Part shown: piece after piece, positions 26,190-35,931 of the stretch
Position numbering within the stretch: position 1 is the first letter of the stretch
Layout of the letters: each line of letters begins with the position of its first letter
NCBI GenBank assembly: GCA_963556695.1
Contig: CAUWAG010000007.1
Coordinates: 620,001 to 684,000, forward strand
Source: Anthostomella pinea
Taxonomy: Eukaryota; Ascomycota; Sordariomycetes; Xylariales; Xylariaceae
Reading direction: 5' to 3'
DNA: 64,000 nt
Notes under the pieces: model-generated
Database searches by the model: none
Seen by the model: the letters and a program-made list of their open reading frames with translations, nothing else
Told to the model about the DNA's origin: nothing
Translations under genes and position numbers: made by a program

Positions 26190-26377
26190 TGTTGGATCCA
26201 TGTGGTTCCACAGTCAAACCACCCATACAGAACCCATATGTATGATTAGATAAGAGATTAGATACCGGATTGTGAGGTCACTTAGCCAGACCTGCAGGTC
26301 CAGCTAGACTTCCCAATCCAACCATCAGCAACATCATGACCTTGACCCAATACTCGAGTATTATGTTTGATCGTTCA
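26190..26377 (-). mobile_element. Solo LTR, family 1, copy B (truncated)
   Basis: A reverse-orientation copy of the 204-bp LTR, starting TGTTGGATCC. It stops at about 26377, about 14 bp short of the expected end, where AT-rich sequence resumes. No target duplication is visible, consistent with loss of one end. It belongs to the subfamily of copies D and E. Confidence 0.8.
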
Positions 26378-26561
26378 AAATATATTATATCGCTTAAAGT
26401 TTTAACTTAATTATAAACGTATTAAGTCGCTTATATACCGTTTAAACCAATTTTTAAAAAATAAGCTGTAACAAATAAAATAAAACTTATTTTAAGTTAC
26501 GTTTAACTCGTAAATAAAGCCGTTATATTTAATGATATAATTCATTTTTTAAAACAGTTAC

Positions 26562-26765
26562 TGTTGGATCCATGCGATTCCAGACTGCAAACCATCTATA
26601 TCAGGACCCACATGTATGATTAGATAAGATAAGATAGTGGATTGAGAGGGCACTTAGCCAGACCTTCGAGTCCAGCTAGATTCCTCTCAATCCAACCATC
26701 AGCAACATCATAACCTTGACCCCATACTCGAGTATTATGATTGATTGTTCAAGCCTGTTCCAACA
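26562..26765 (-). mobile_element. Solo LTR, family 1, copy C
   Basis: A 204-bp reverse-orientation copy with complete termini, flanked by the 5-bp duplication GTTAC (26557-26561 and 26766-26770). Close to copies A and F. Confidence 0.88.
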
Positions 26766-27146
26766 GTTACGTTAAAAATACTAAAAATAATAATTTATCC
26801 AACTCGTAAAGAAACGTTGACGAATGTTTAAAACTTATTTATAATTTTATTATAATTAATAAGCTTTTTTATAATATTAATCGTTAAAAAATCATGGTTT
26901 ATATCTTTCTAATAACTTTGTTTAAGAAATCTTAATATTAATATATAACAGTAAATATTATATAAAACATTTTAAATTACGAAATACTTAATATATTATT
27001 TAGTATATAAGATTACTATTATTAATCGTTTTGAACTTAACGGCAATTGTTAACTTTTTCATAACCTTTTTTTATACCAACTTTTATTATCAATGCTATG
27101 ATAAATTTACTTAAAATCTTTTTTATAAAAATGGTACAATAATTAT

Positions 27147-27352
27147 TGTCACGGCGAGTGGCACCTAAGACGAGACAAAGCAGACGACAAGGGGGTAACC
27201 GACTCTATAGACGAAAATATCAAAGATGAAGAAAGGAAGGAAAGAGAGCTAGATACAGGTGGGAGACAGAGCTATCTAGATGAACCCCTGGCCAGGGTGT
27301 GATGTGGGGCGCAGTAGGTTGCGCTGGTGTGTGCCTTCATACTGCCCTCACA
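27147..27352. mobile_element. Solo LTR, family 3
   Basis: A 206-bp island of normal composition starting TGTCACGGCG and ending ACTGCCCTCACA, flanked by the 5-bp duplication ATTAT (27142-27146 and 27353-27357). The opposite strand starts TGTGAGGGCAGT and ends CGTGACA, which looks like the usual LTR orientation. It differs from families 1 and 2. Confidence 0.75.
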
Positions 27353-27505
27353 ATTATCAGGTAAAAATAAAAATAAGTACGATATATTAATAATAATTAT
27401 TAACACTACGCTTAAACGATTACTTTCAATCTTAAAAAATGTTAGATATATCGTGAAAAATAAATTAAAGCCTTAATAAAGTAACTTTGATTAAACAGTT
27501 CAGTC

Positions 27506-29067
27506 GACCTGACCCGTGCCGTTGCGGTGCTGCACGCTAAGGCATGTTGAAGTAAATTTCAACGCACCTCCGAGTCGGATTCAATATGGGTATAAGGATT
27601 GATATAAGATCTTCTGCTTCATGCGGCCCATGCCCATCTCGCGATCAGCCCCAACCCGCTTGACCATAGCCTCAGCAGATAGCTGAGCCACCAAAAGGTG
27701 AAGCCACATTAGCGCTATTAGGATTCGAACTTAACACCACATATATGGACAACCACTGGGTCTTTGCAACTCGTCGACACAACGTCAGCCACGTCCCCTG
27801 GACTTCGGTGGCTACCTGGGTCTATCGATATCTCCCGGAGACATTATTGACACGATGTTGGGTGACGTTCCAGATCTATATTTGGCCACTCTTCCCATTG
27901 ATGAAGATGTTGATCAGTTGAAGTGAGCCAGCTACTGCTGCTGCGGTTTTCGGACATGGTACCATGGATATTGACATAAACTAAATTTAGCTCACTTCGG
28001 CCAACATTTGAACCATCTGAGTGACGCGCCGATCACTTGACACCGCAGACTATAAGTTTAAATACCTTAAGGGTGGCGATCCTACCTCGCTTGTGGGGGC
28101 ATCCATTGCTGTCGAGGCTGCCGGTTAGGCCAACCAACCAGTAACTCTATACAAGACTGCCTGACTGGCCATTCACATCCTCCGCCATCCTTCGCATCAT
28201 TGGTCGTCCGAGGGGCCATAGGCATGCGACTTTTGTTGGCGAGGGAAGTATGGGTTTGGTACGTACCGTTCCTCAGCAGAGCAGCTCTACCCACTGGACT
28301 GAGAACCAGGCCCCTACGTCTATGTGGCAGTCCGATAGTACATTACAAGCTTATAAATATTCCTACACCACATGGAGGATCTACCATCATAAATGGTGGC
28401 CACCTCGGAGGAGAGGAATATACGCGCAGTAACCTTTTCTTGGCCACCGTGTCTTCAGCTAGGAAACCAACCCAGCTGCGCCGCAAGTGTTGGAGACCCT
28501 TCCCAATGACGTCGCAATCAGTCACGCTATACGGCACAGCGATCCAAGCAGATAATGAGCTATGGTGCTGTGCCAGGTGCAGGAGCGAGATGCCAGTGAG
28601 GAGATGCCGATTTGTGGCCGTCCTCATGATATCAGTCACTAATGAAGCCCAGCAAACCCTGAACTTCTCCCTACGCCGCTCATTTAGCCTGCTGCAAGGC
28701 ACAGTTTGACGGCACGGAATCCCACAGCCCATCCTGTGTGTAGGAACAACACGCTGGCAAATATTGGCGGATCTTGGTGGCATGGCCTGTCCATTGGGCA
28801 GTCCGTTGATATGCGCTTCATGCGTGACATCACGAGGGTGCTTGAGGAGCTATGATTGAATATAGATAGGGGGCACGGTTGAGGCGAGAAGGTCAACTTC
28901 ATTCCAGCATCAATCATTCAGAAAGGCAATCCACTACTACCAACCAAACACTCCACATCACCAACCACCACGCATCCGCACATCCTCATATCCACACATC
29001 CGCACACCCGCGCATCCACGCATCCATACACCCACAAGACGAACAAACAGATTCATCACCGCCCAGA
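27506..29067. other. Gene-free flank of AT-rich block 1 and promoter of the secreted protein gene
   Basis: Normal composition resumes at about 27506. Two overlapping open frames on opposite strands (28200-28709 plus, 28343-28783 minus) show nothing I recognise and I do not call either a gene. From 28920 to 29045 there is a C/A-rich region with repeated CATCC and CACAT words directly upstream of the secreted protein's ATG, probably its promoter and 5' UTR. Confidence 0.45.
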
Positions 29068-29473
29068 ATGAAAGCCCTATCGGCAACCCTTATCGCCCTG
29101 GCTTTCGCAGCTCTGTCGGTTAGCGCTCGAGTGACGGGAGAACCGGGTTCAGCGGCAGCCGCCGCCCCAGCTATCAAGGTAGCACCGCCATTCGTTCTAT
29201 TAAGCAACAGTCACTAACACCATGTCCCAGAGATACTCATCGCAACTCGAAGCCGCGGCGCTACCTAAGCAGAAGCGTGGGCTTCACCCTAGTCGCAGTA
29301 GTATCCGGAACTTGTTCAAGTGGAAAGAGTGCGATACATCTAAACAATGCAGCTACGCCAGTGATTGCTCCCTCACATTTTCTAAATGTACGACATGCAA
29401 TGGACGGTGGATCAAGGACTCAGACAGCCATCCCGACCGAAACATCGAAACATTCACGGGACACTGTGCGTAG
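29068..29473 (+). CDS. Small secreted cysteine-rich protein (effector candidate)
   Basis: Two exons, 29068-29178 and 29231-29473, joined by a 52-nt intron with a CACTAAC branch-like site, encode 117 residues. The N-terminus MKALSATLIALAFAALSVSA is a clear signal peptide. A dibasic LPKQKRG site near residue 55 is a likely Kex2 cleavage point. The mature C-terminal part contains six Cys (CDTSKQC, SYASDC, SKCTTC and a final GHC), enough for three disulfides. I recognise no family. Size, secretion, Kex2 site and Cys content are the usual profile of fungal effectors or secreted antimicrobial-type peptides. It lies about 1.6 kb from the AT-rich block. Splicing is inferred from signals and frame only; function is unknown. 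Confidence 0.65.
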
Positions 29474-30836
29474 TTGCGTACATGATACATCGGATTGTCA
29501 CCGGGACAGAACGCTTTGGATTTGGAGTTGGAGGAACATGGGAGTGCTTGAACGCGTTTAGGTAGAATAGCGGATACTCCCAGGTTGGGAGCCCTTAATC
29601 CCGATGTAGTTGGCGGTTGATGTATTATCAGACAAAACTACGACGGTCTTTAATAATAACTCTATACGGCCCATAGCTGTTGCGTTGTTCACTACGAGCT
29701 GGTCACGCCGTGAGGTAGCCCAAGACGCTGGGACCAGCACCCGTCATCCTTCAACACTAACTAATAACTCGAGGTCTGGGACGCCTGTTTGACCGGCGCG
29801 GGTCCCCGGACACAGCCCGGGCCTGGGGTGCATCGTGCGGACGGGTACAGTGCAGCCAGGCGGCGAGCGGCCTGTCCGGACGAATCACGCGGTCTGGGAT
29901 GAATCTGGGCCCTGGGCTGCCTGGGGAGGGTGGGCTGGCTTCTGAGGACGCCAAGAAGGATCTGCAACAAGTCTTTAAGAAGGGTCTTGGCCCGTGACTC
30001 ATGCTCGCCTCTGTCGTGTGTCTCTCATTCGTACCTTTCCTCTTATTCGCAACTCCTTTGGCTTACGACGGTACACGTCTCTGGAGTCGAGATACGCTGG
30101 GGCATTCGACGAGACGGTTGGGCTTACAGCACGGCACCAGGCAGGAAGGTCGACTTGGACGGTGTGATGGACGGGTCTGCGTACAGGCATCCGTTGGAGA
30201 CGGTTCGATGGATCGATTGATCAGATGAGATCCGGAACCACGAAGACATTGAGAACGACTCTCTTGGCCTTCATCGCCCGAAACCATCTAATGAAGCTCC
30301 CCAACGATGAGTCTCGCTTACAGTCAAAGAAGAGTGATGGCTTGGCGAGAGTGTTCTCTTCAGACAAAGAGTAAGGCCAGGGTAGCTTTTCCGTATTACT
30401 CGGATCATCAAGACACTTGTTGGCTGAGTCCCTATTCCACAAGCGCCAGAGATAACTGACATGTGAGACAAAACTGCTTTGGTAACACACGGCGAATGCG
30501 TGTTGAAAGTTTTCACTTGCTCCGATTGATTTGGGCAAATGCCTCTATCCACTATGCCACTGCTATGCTCGCGAGAATACCATCCGCGTAGGGACCCTGC
30601 AATAGGGGTACAGTAAATGTGCAAAGGCATCGATCACGAATACCACCTAATCATCAATTCACAAGCCGGTGTCAGGTTTCCATTCCCCCCTGTCCTAGCC
30701 TAGCCCGTAGCGAAAGCAACGACCAACCACTCACAGCCGGAGCCGCAACCTCGCCTCATAGCTTTGCCTTCGATACAGTCAAGCCTTCACACGCAGAAAT
30801 GGTTATTCATTCAAACGTATCCTTGGCGCCGCTGAC
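29474..30836. other. Intergenic region with a short GC-rich open frame
   Basis: No gene I can support. Between about 29761 and 29999 the sequence turns GC-rich and one plus-strand frame stays open without an ATG near its start. It ends in SEDAKKDLQQVFKKGLGP and a stop, which reads like protein but matches nothing I know. The minus strand is also open there. It may be the end of a decayed gene. Confidence 0.35.
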
Positions 30837-31910
30837 TCAGAACGTCTTACCCGTGTAGTCCTTGGGCGCGAGGATGACGTTGTAGTCCAGCTCCAGCACG
30901 GCCTTGTCGTCGCCCTTGAGGGGCTTGAAGTCGACCACCAGGTCGTCCTTGACGGCGAACACGGTGTCGGTGGCCAGCCACTGGTCGTCCTTGGGGTACA
31001 GTTGTGTGGTGCAGCCCTTGTACTCTGGGTGTGTGACCTTCGCAGGGCGTGTTAGCCAGAAGAATACTACTGGTGAGTGAGGACTAGATCAAAGAAGACA
31101 ACTCACCATGATGTGGATGTGCGCCGGGCGCATGGGGTGGCGGTCCATCATCTGCAGTAGGGTGTACGAAGGCCCGTCGGTGGGCAGCGAGTAGGCAGTC
31201 GGGTGGTAGCAGTAGAACCAGTACTTGCCGTTCTCGTCGGCGCGGAACTTGCCACGCAGGTTGTTGGGGCTCTGGTTATCTGGGTCCTGGAAGTCGTACT
31301 TGCCGTTAGACGAAGCCTGCCAGATGTCAAAGACGGCGTTGGGAATCGGCTTGCCCGTCACCAGGTCGCTGATCACGCCGTGCATCAGGCACACCCGGCC
31401 GTTCGGCGCCGGGTTCTGGATGATGGTCGACCCGTTGTCACGGAAGGGCGCATTGGGCGACCAGAAGGGGCCCAGGATCGCCGATGACGTCGGGTCGACG
31501 CCTGACTCGGAGACGATCTTGTGAGCGATCTCATCAACCAGTCTGTGCTATGAGTTAGTACTTTCTATCTCACAACAAAAACAACGACATTGCAGAGCCA
31601 ATATGACTTACGTCTCCAGTCCGAGGATATCAGAAACTCTGTGAGCTTCGTTTCTCGTCTTCCCCGACTCAGCATAAATCTTGCCAACATCATTGACGAA
31701 ATGGACGGCGGCCATCCACTCGTCAATGGTAAGCTCGACCTCTCGCGAAAAGTCGTGTAGGTGCTTGATCAGTGAGCCCAGGACCACCCGATTCCTGTCG
31801 GTGGTCTTGGGACCCATGGTGTCAAGGACATGTTGGGTGAAACTGGGGTCGAATCGGGAGGGGTTGGGGGCTTGTGCCTCGTTGGACAGACCGGTAGCAG
31901 CAGGTGCCAT
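30837..31910 (-). CDS. Intradiol ring-cleavage dioxygenase (catechol / hydroxyquinol / protocatechuate type)
   Basis: Non-heme Fe(III) enzyme that opens ortho-dihydroxylated aromatic rings between the hydroxyls. Three exons on the minus strand, 31910-31612, 31542-31107 and 31037-30837, give 311 residues, typical for the family. Residues about 20-110 form the N-terminal dioxygenase domain (helical dimerisation region, [19 protein letters not shown]). The catalytic domain has [10 protein letters not shown], the Tyr ligands near 182 (NGKYDFQ) and 217 (AYSLPTDGP), and the His ligands near 241 and 243 (RPAHIH). The spacing fits known catechol dioxygenases. Its head-to-head neighbour is a 3-carboxymuconate cyclase, so protocatechuate is a plausible substrate, but the fold alone does not separate it from catechol or hydroxyquinol enzymes. 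No signal peptide, so intracellular. Confidence 0.9.
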
Positions 31911-33390
31911 CTTGAACGTGGTTTGTGTGATGAAGTTTAAGCTTGATTTGAAGCTTATGAGGGGTGGTGTGACGCAGAGACGCGGAGAGATATCGTGAGT
32001 GCTTCTATACAGACGAGAGAAAGACAGACAGCCTGGGCCGGGTATAGTATATAGGAGACGTGAGGAGAAGGATGAGAGGGGGAAGGGAAGTGACACGAAG
32101 AGAGAGGCAGTGTCGGCAGGAGCATGAATCATTTAAATAAGCTCAACTCTCCCTCTCCCACGCCCACACTCCGTGGGCGATTCACAATGACTGCAGCATG
32201 ATTCCCCGAGGGTAGTAGAAACCCCGCCAATATCCATGGGCCGGCTGGTTGGGTGGACCGGAGAGTTCGCCGGGGCAATATTTGCCCTAGTCATGCTTCG
32301 CCGCGTGGGCGACAGAGTGCTGGGCTTGGGGATTCTATCCATCCATCCCGACCCTAGCCTGCAGACTCCTGGGCTGCGTCTCGGCTGCTGCAGGTCATCT
32401 GTGGAAGTCTTCTTTCTCAAATCAAGTATCAAACCTGTACCCGCCTGAGCACGTATCAAACCAACATGAACGCCGTCCTGTGGGATGCCTCGTCTGATAC
32501 CCTTTGGTCGATATACCTAGGTAGATAGGAGGTACACATGTACAGCAGTAGTTGCTTCGATGCATGCACTGCTTCATCGTGTAGCGAAAGCTGGGGTAAT
32601 GCCACTTCGAGCTTCGAGACCTCAGACCTGAGTCGGAAGCGAGCCCATTCCAGGGTCCAACGTGCCGTGGCCCTACGGTAGCCCCAGAACGTAGCCTCAC
32701 CTATACAGTGTGCTATACAGTACACAGTGGACGGACATGTCAGGTGGTGGGGAGTAGGTTAGTCGGAAGTGGACATAGGCGTGAAAGTGTTTACCCGGCA
32801 TCGCAGTATGGCAAATCGAGATTCAGCATGTTGCCATCCGAATGGTCGTACCTGTGGACACCAATTGACCCGCGAAGGCGCGCCATCTACCGCCGCTGGT
32901 GCCGAACCGATAGGCACTGCAGAACATTCTTCCCCACACTTGGATCGGACCGTTCATGGACTGTCCTGTACCGCAAGCGCGTGGAGGTGGTTACTGAAGG
33001 AGGGGTAGACACACATTGTCAACACTGCGTATTGTATGGAACAATCCCTATTCGGGTCCATTTCTTCGACTAGCCAAAGCCTGTTCATGGCCAGTGAGAT
33101 ATCCCTCAAGCCGATGTGGGGATGACGATGAGAAGCTGCATTTCCTCGAGCCGCCGGAGAAGGACACCAGGAGAGAGAGTATTACCACCCACCTTTGAAC
33201 TGACGGAATTCCTTCGGATGAAGCCATCGTCGGTGCCCGATCGAGTGCATTCTAGGAAGTGAAAACGTTCGATCGAGGGCTTTGGTTGTAGCATACAGCA
33301 CATGCACCTTGCGCGGCTGGTTTGTCGCACATGCTGAGAGCAGCGTCTCCCTTCAAAAGATATCCTCCCATCTCCCGGAAAGCGTGCAGG
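31911..33390. promoter_or_regulatory. Shared divergent intergenic region of the aromatic-catabolism pair
   Basis: 1.48 kb between the two divergent starts. A TATA-like TATATACTATA (read on the minus strand) lies at about 32043-32053, some 135 bp upstream of the dioxygenase ATG. CGG and CCG separated by 8 bp at 32259-32272 could bind a Zn2Cys6 activator. I see no gene; small open frames on both strands match nothing. Confidence 0.4.
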
Positions 33391-34621
33391 ATGCCGGTCC
33401 ACCACCTGATGATAGGGACATGGACCCCACCCGGAGCCATCTTCACTGTGGCCTTCGACGATGAGAAACTGACGCTGGAGTTGGTGAAGCGCACAGAGAT
33501 TCCCCAAGATGAGCCCATCTCGTGGATGGCCTTCGATGTAAGCCAAAGGACCCGGTCGCCCTCTGACTTGGCTGTATGCGACTGACATGCGCTTGCTACA
33601 GCATGCTAAGAAGAACATATACGGTTCGGCCATGAAGAAGTGGTCGACCTTTGCCGTCAAGAGCCCGACCGAGATAGTCCACGAAGCCTCACATCCCATG
33701 AACCATGACCGTAAGTAGACTGGGACCTACACTGTTGAGACAGACACTCTGCCTCAATGGTCTCTTGACTTATACCTAGCCTGTAATGTAGCCCAGGCAA
33801 GCCTGTCCACAACCAACACTCGCGCGATATTCTTGCTCGCCGCGAAACAACCGCCGTACGCCGTCTACTGCAACCCCTTCTACTCGCACGCCGGCCATGG
33901 GGCCGTGTTCTCCGTGTCACCGACGGGTGCGCTCGCCGAGAACATACAAAACTACGCGTACCAGCCCAACACGGGCATCCACGGCATGGTGTTCGACCCG
34001 ACGGAGAGCTACCTATACTCGGCGGACCTGAAGGCGAACAAGCTGTGGGTGCACAAGAAGGCGCCGTCAGGCGAGGTGGACCTGGTGGGCAGTGTGGACG
34101 CGCCGGATCCGAAGGACCACCCGCGCTGGGTGGCGATGCACCCGTCGGGCAACTACCTGTATGCCTTGATGGAGGCGGGCAACCGGCTCTGCGAGTACGT
34201 GATCGACCCGGCGACGCACATGCCGGTGTACACGCACCACTCGTACCCGCTGATCCCGCCGGGGATCCCGCGACACGACACCATGTACCGCAGCGACGTG
34301 TGCGAGCTGACGCAGTCGGGCAAATACCTGTTCGCCAGCAGCCGGGCCAACAGCTTCGACCTCCAGGGCTACGTGGCGGCGTTCCGGCTGCGCGACTGCG
34401 GCTCCATCGAGCGGCAGGTCTGCCTCAACCCGACGCCGACCAGCGGCGGGCACAGCAACGCCGTGGCGCCGTGCGACTGGAGCGACGAGTGGCTGGCCAT
34501 CACGGACGACCAGGAGGGCTGGATCGAGATGTATCGGTGGAAGGACGAGTTTCTCGGGCGCGTCGCGAGGTGTCGGATCCCCGAGCCTGGGTTTGGCATG
34601 AACGCGATCTGGTACGACTAG
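33391..34621 (+). CDS. 3-carboxy-cis,cis-muconate cyclase (CMLE, beta-propeller)
   Basis: Closes 3-carboxy-cis,cis-muconate to a muconolactone in the protocatechuate branch of the beta-ketoadipate pathway. In fungi this enzyme is a seven-bladed beta-propeller unrelated to the bacterial one. Three exons, 33391-33537, 33602-33710 and 33780-34621, give 365 residues, essentially the length of the Neurospora enzyme. Characteristic segments include MIGTWTPPGAIFTVAFDDE, NPFYSHAGHGAVFSV, GIHGMVFDPTESYLYSADL, RWVAMHPSGNYLYALMEAG and a C-terminal GFGMNAIWYD. The third exon is strongly GC-rich. The start at 33391 is chosen because it gives the family N-terminus; an in-frame upstream start at 33322 adds residues not expected. 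It is divergent from the intradiol dioxygenase that could supply its substrate. Confidence 0.9.
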
Positions 34622-35931
34622 TTGTTAGTCTATCGTCAGTCTATGCGCGTTCTTCTAAAGGGCCACCCAACGGAGCTTGATTGGGAGAGCAATATGATGC
34701 AGCGACTGTTTGATGTCTCGGGACGCGTGCCACGTGGTAGCTGAACAAATCGTATTCACCCAGTAGGTAGTTTACCGAGTCTTCAATGTCGTCACCAACT
34801 CCTCGAGATGTTGACCGAACATACAATGTTGATGTGGCCCTTCAGTGCTTAAGACCGACCGGCGTTAGCTCTCCCGCCAACCTTTAACTGAACGGCTGCT
34901 TTCTTTCTATGACGATGCATGGCGCACAAGGCCCAAGGCCCAAGGCCACAGCCCACAGGCTGACAGGGTGGTGACAGGCAACCCTCCGTATTGTTACAAG
35001 AATGGACCTCGGGAATGTAAATATTCTCGGGCAGCTCGGAACAAAAAAGGGCACAACGCTCAGCCAGCAAGCGATCCGTCCCCATCACTGAACTCCGGAG
35101 TCACGATTCAGTCTTGTGTCCAAACGATTCAAACCAACATGACGACTCTACAGGATGTTCAGAGGAGACCTGATAATACCTAAGCTTCCACCCGATAGGC
35201 ACTACCGGTATGATGTTCGTACTTCGGATGCATTCATGAGATGTTATGCATTTTCAGATGCATTCTGTGTCTCTGTGCAACGAGAACTTCTTAGGTACCT
35301 TATGGCACACCTATTGGAGAGGCGAAGCCGAAGTAGTAGACTTGTATAACCGCGTTATGGGCTGCATGGGCTGCATGGGCAAGGCCAGACCGGGATGATC
35401 GTCATAGCTCCGATCCATGTCCCTTTAGCCTCGTCCACTTCAGCTTTTCCGTCCCACCAGTTCCTGAGCTCTCGCCAAGGGTTCTGCCTTTCTGCCTCTG
35501 ACCACCAACCACATTTTATACTTTCCAGTGTTGTTGACCCCACGAGCCTCACCACTCTAGTCAGGTTGCAAAGTTGCGAGACTGCGATGGACGAGCAGTA
35601 TACCTGACAGCCCTTTTAAGGCATTCGCGTCTTCGATTCACCACTCGAATCCATCCGAAGCCGAACAGGTACAGTCACCACTCGTACGTCTCTGTCCGCC
35701 ATACTCCAGTCAACTCTTCAATATGAGTGCTACATTTGTATCAATGGAATAAGCGCCCTGGAATGAGCAGCTCTGATCTAACGAGTCACATTTGATGCTT
35801 ATTCCAGCGCGCTTATCCCATTTATCATAGATGTACATGTGCTCCTCGCTGACTGAACGAGTGTCAGAGCTCAACGTCCCCGATCCGCCTTGAACGCATC
35901 CGAGCCCGCCTAACTACCTACCCATCCCACG
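34622..35931. other. Intergenic region upstream of the MAM3-like gene
   Basis: 1.3 kb without a recognisable gene. It contains a short palindromic repeat at 35744-35822 and a 5' leader just before the ATG at 35932. Small open frames show no similarity I know. Confidence 0.45.
35744..35822. repeat. Short palindromic repeat, copy 1 (MITE-like)
   Basis: A 79-bp imperfect palindrome. The left arm begins ATGGAATAAGCGCCCTGGAA and the right arm is its near reverse complement. Each arm carries (G/A)GAATAAGC-like words twice, 14 bp apart. A related diverged copy lies at 38474-38536, so the same neighbouring gene has one at each end. Confidence 0.6.

Larger units (their letters stand above)
20370..27505. 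repeat. AT-rich, RIP-like block 1
   Basis: Abruptly AT-rich sequence dominated by TA, AA and TT with stops in every frame, as produced by repeat-induced point mutation of old repeats in ascomycetes. Islands of normal composition inside it are later insertions: a Fot/pogo-like transposon (20767-22626) and solo LTRs at 23125, 25469, 26190, 26562 and 27147. No native gene is recognisable. Whether the C-to-T changes are CpA-directed needs a calculated RIP index. Confidence 0.85.

Noticed and set aside
23125..27352. Repeated units in block 1 as a CRISPR-like array
   Set aside because: Units are about 200 bp, in both orientations, irregularly spaced and flanked by 5-bp duplications, so they are solo LTRs; the host is a eukaryote.
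27718..27740. A tRNA T-arm-like TTCGAAT motif on the minus strand
   Set aside because: The candidate T-stem has a mismatch, and no D-arm, anticodon arm or pairing acceptor stem can be placed at the right distances.
28200..28783. Two overlapping open frames on opposite strands
   Set aside because: Neither has a recognisable domain, signal peptide or codon bias; I cannot choose between them, so neither is annotated as a gene.
33106..33699. A 197-codon open frame antisense to carboxymuconate cyclase exons 1-2
   Set aside because: It matches no family and spans the intron and exons of a well-supported gene on the other strand.
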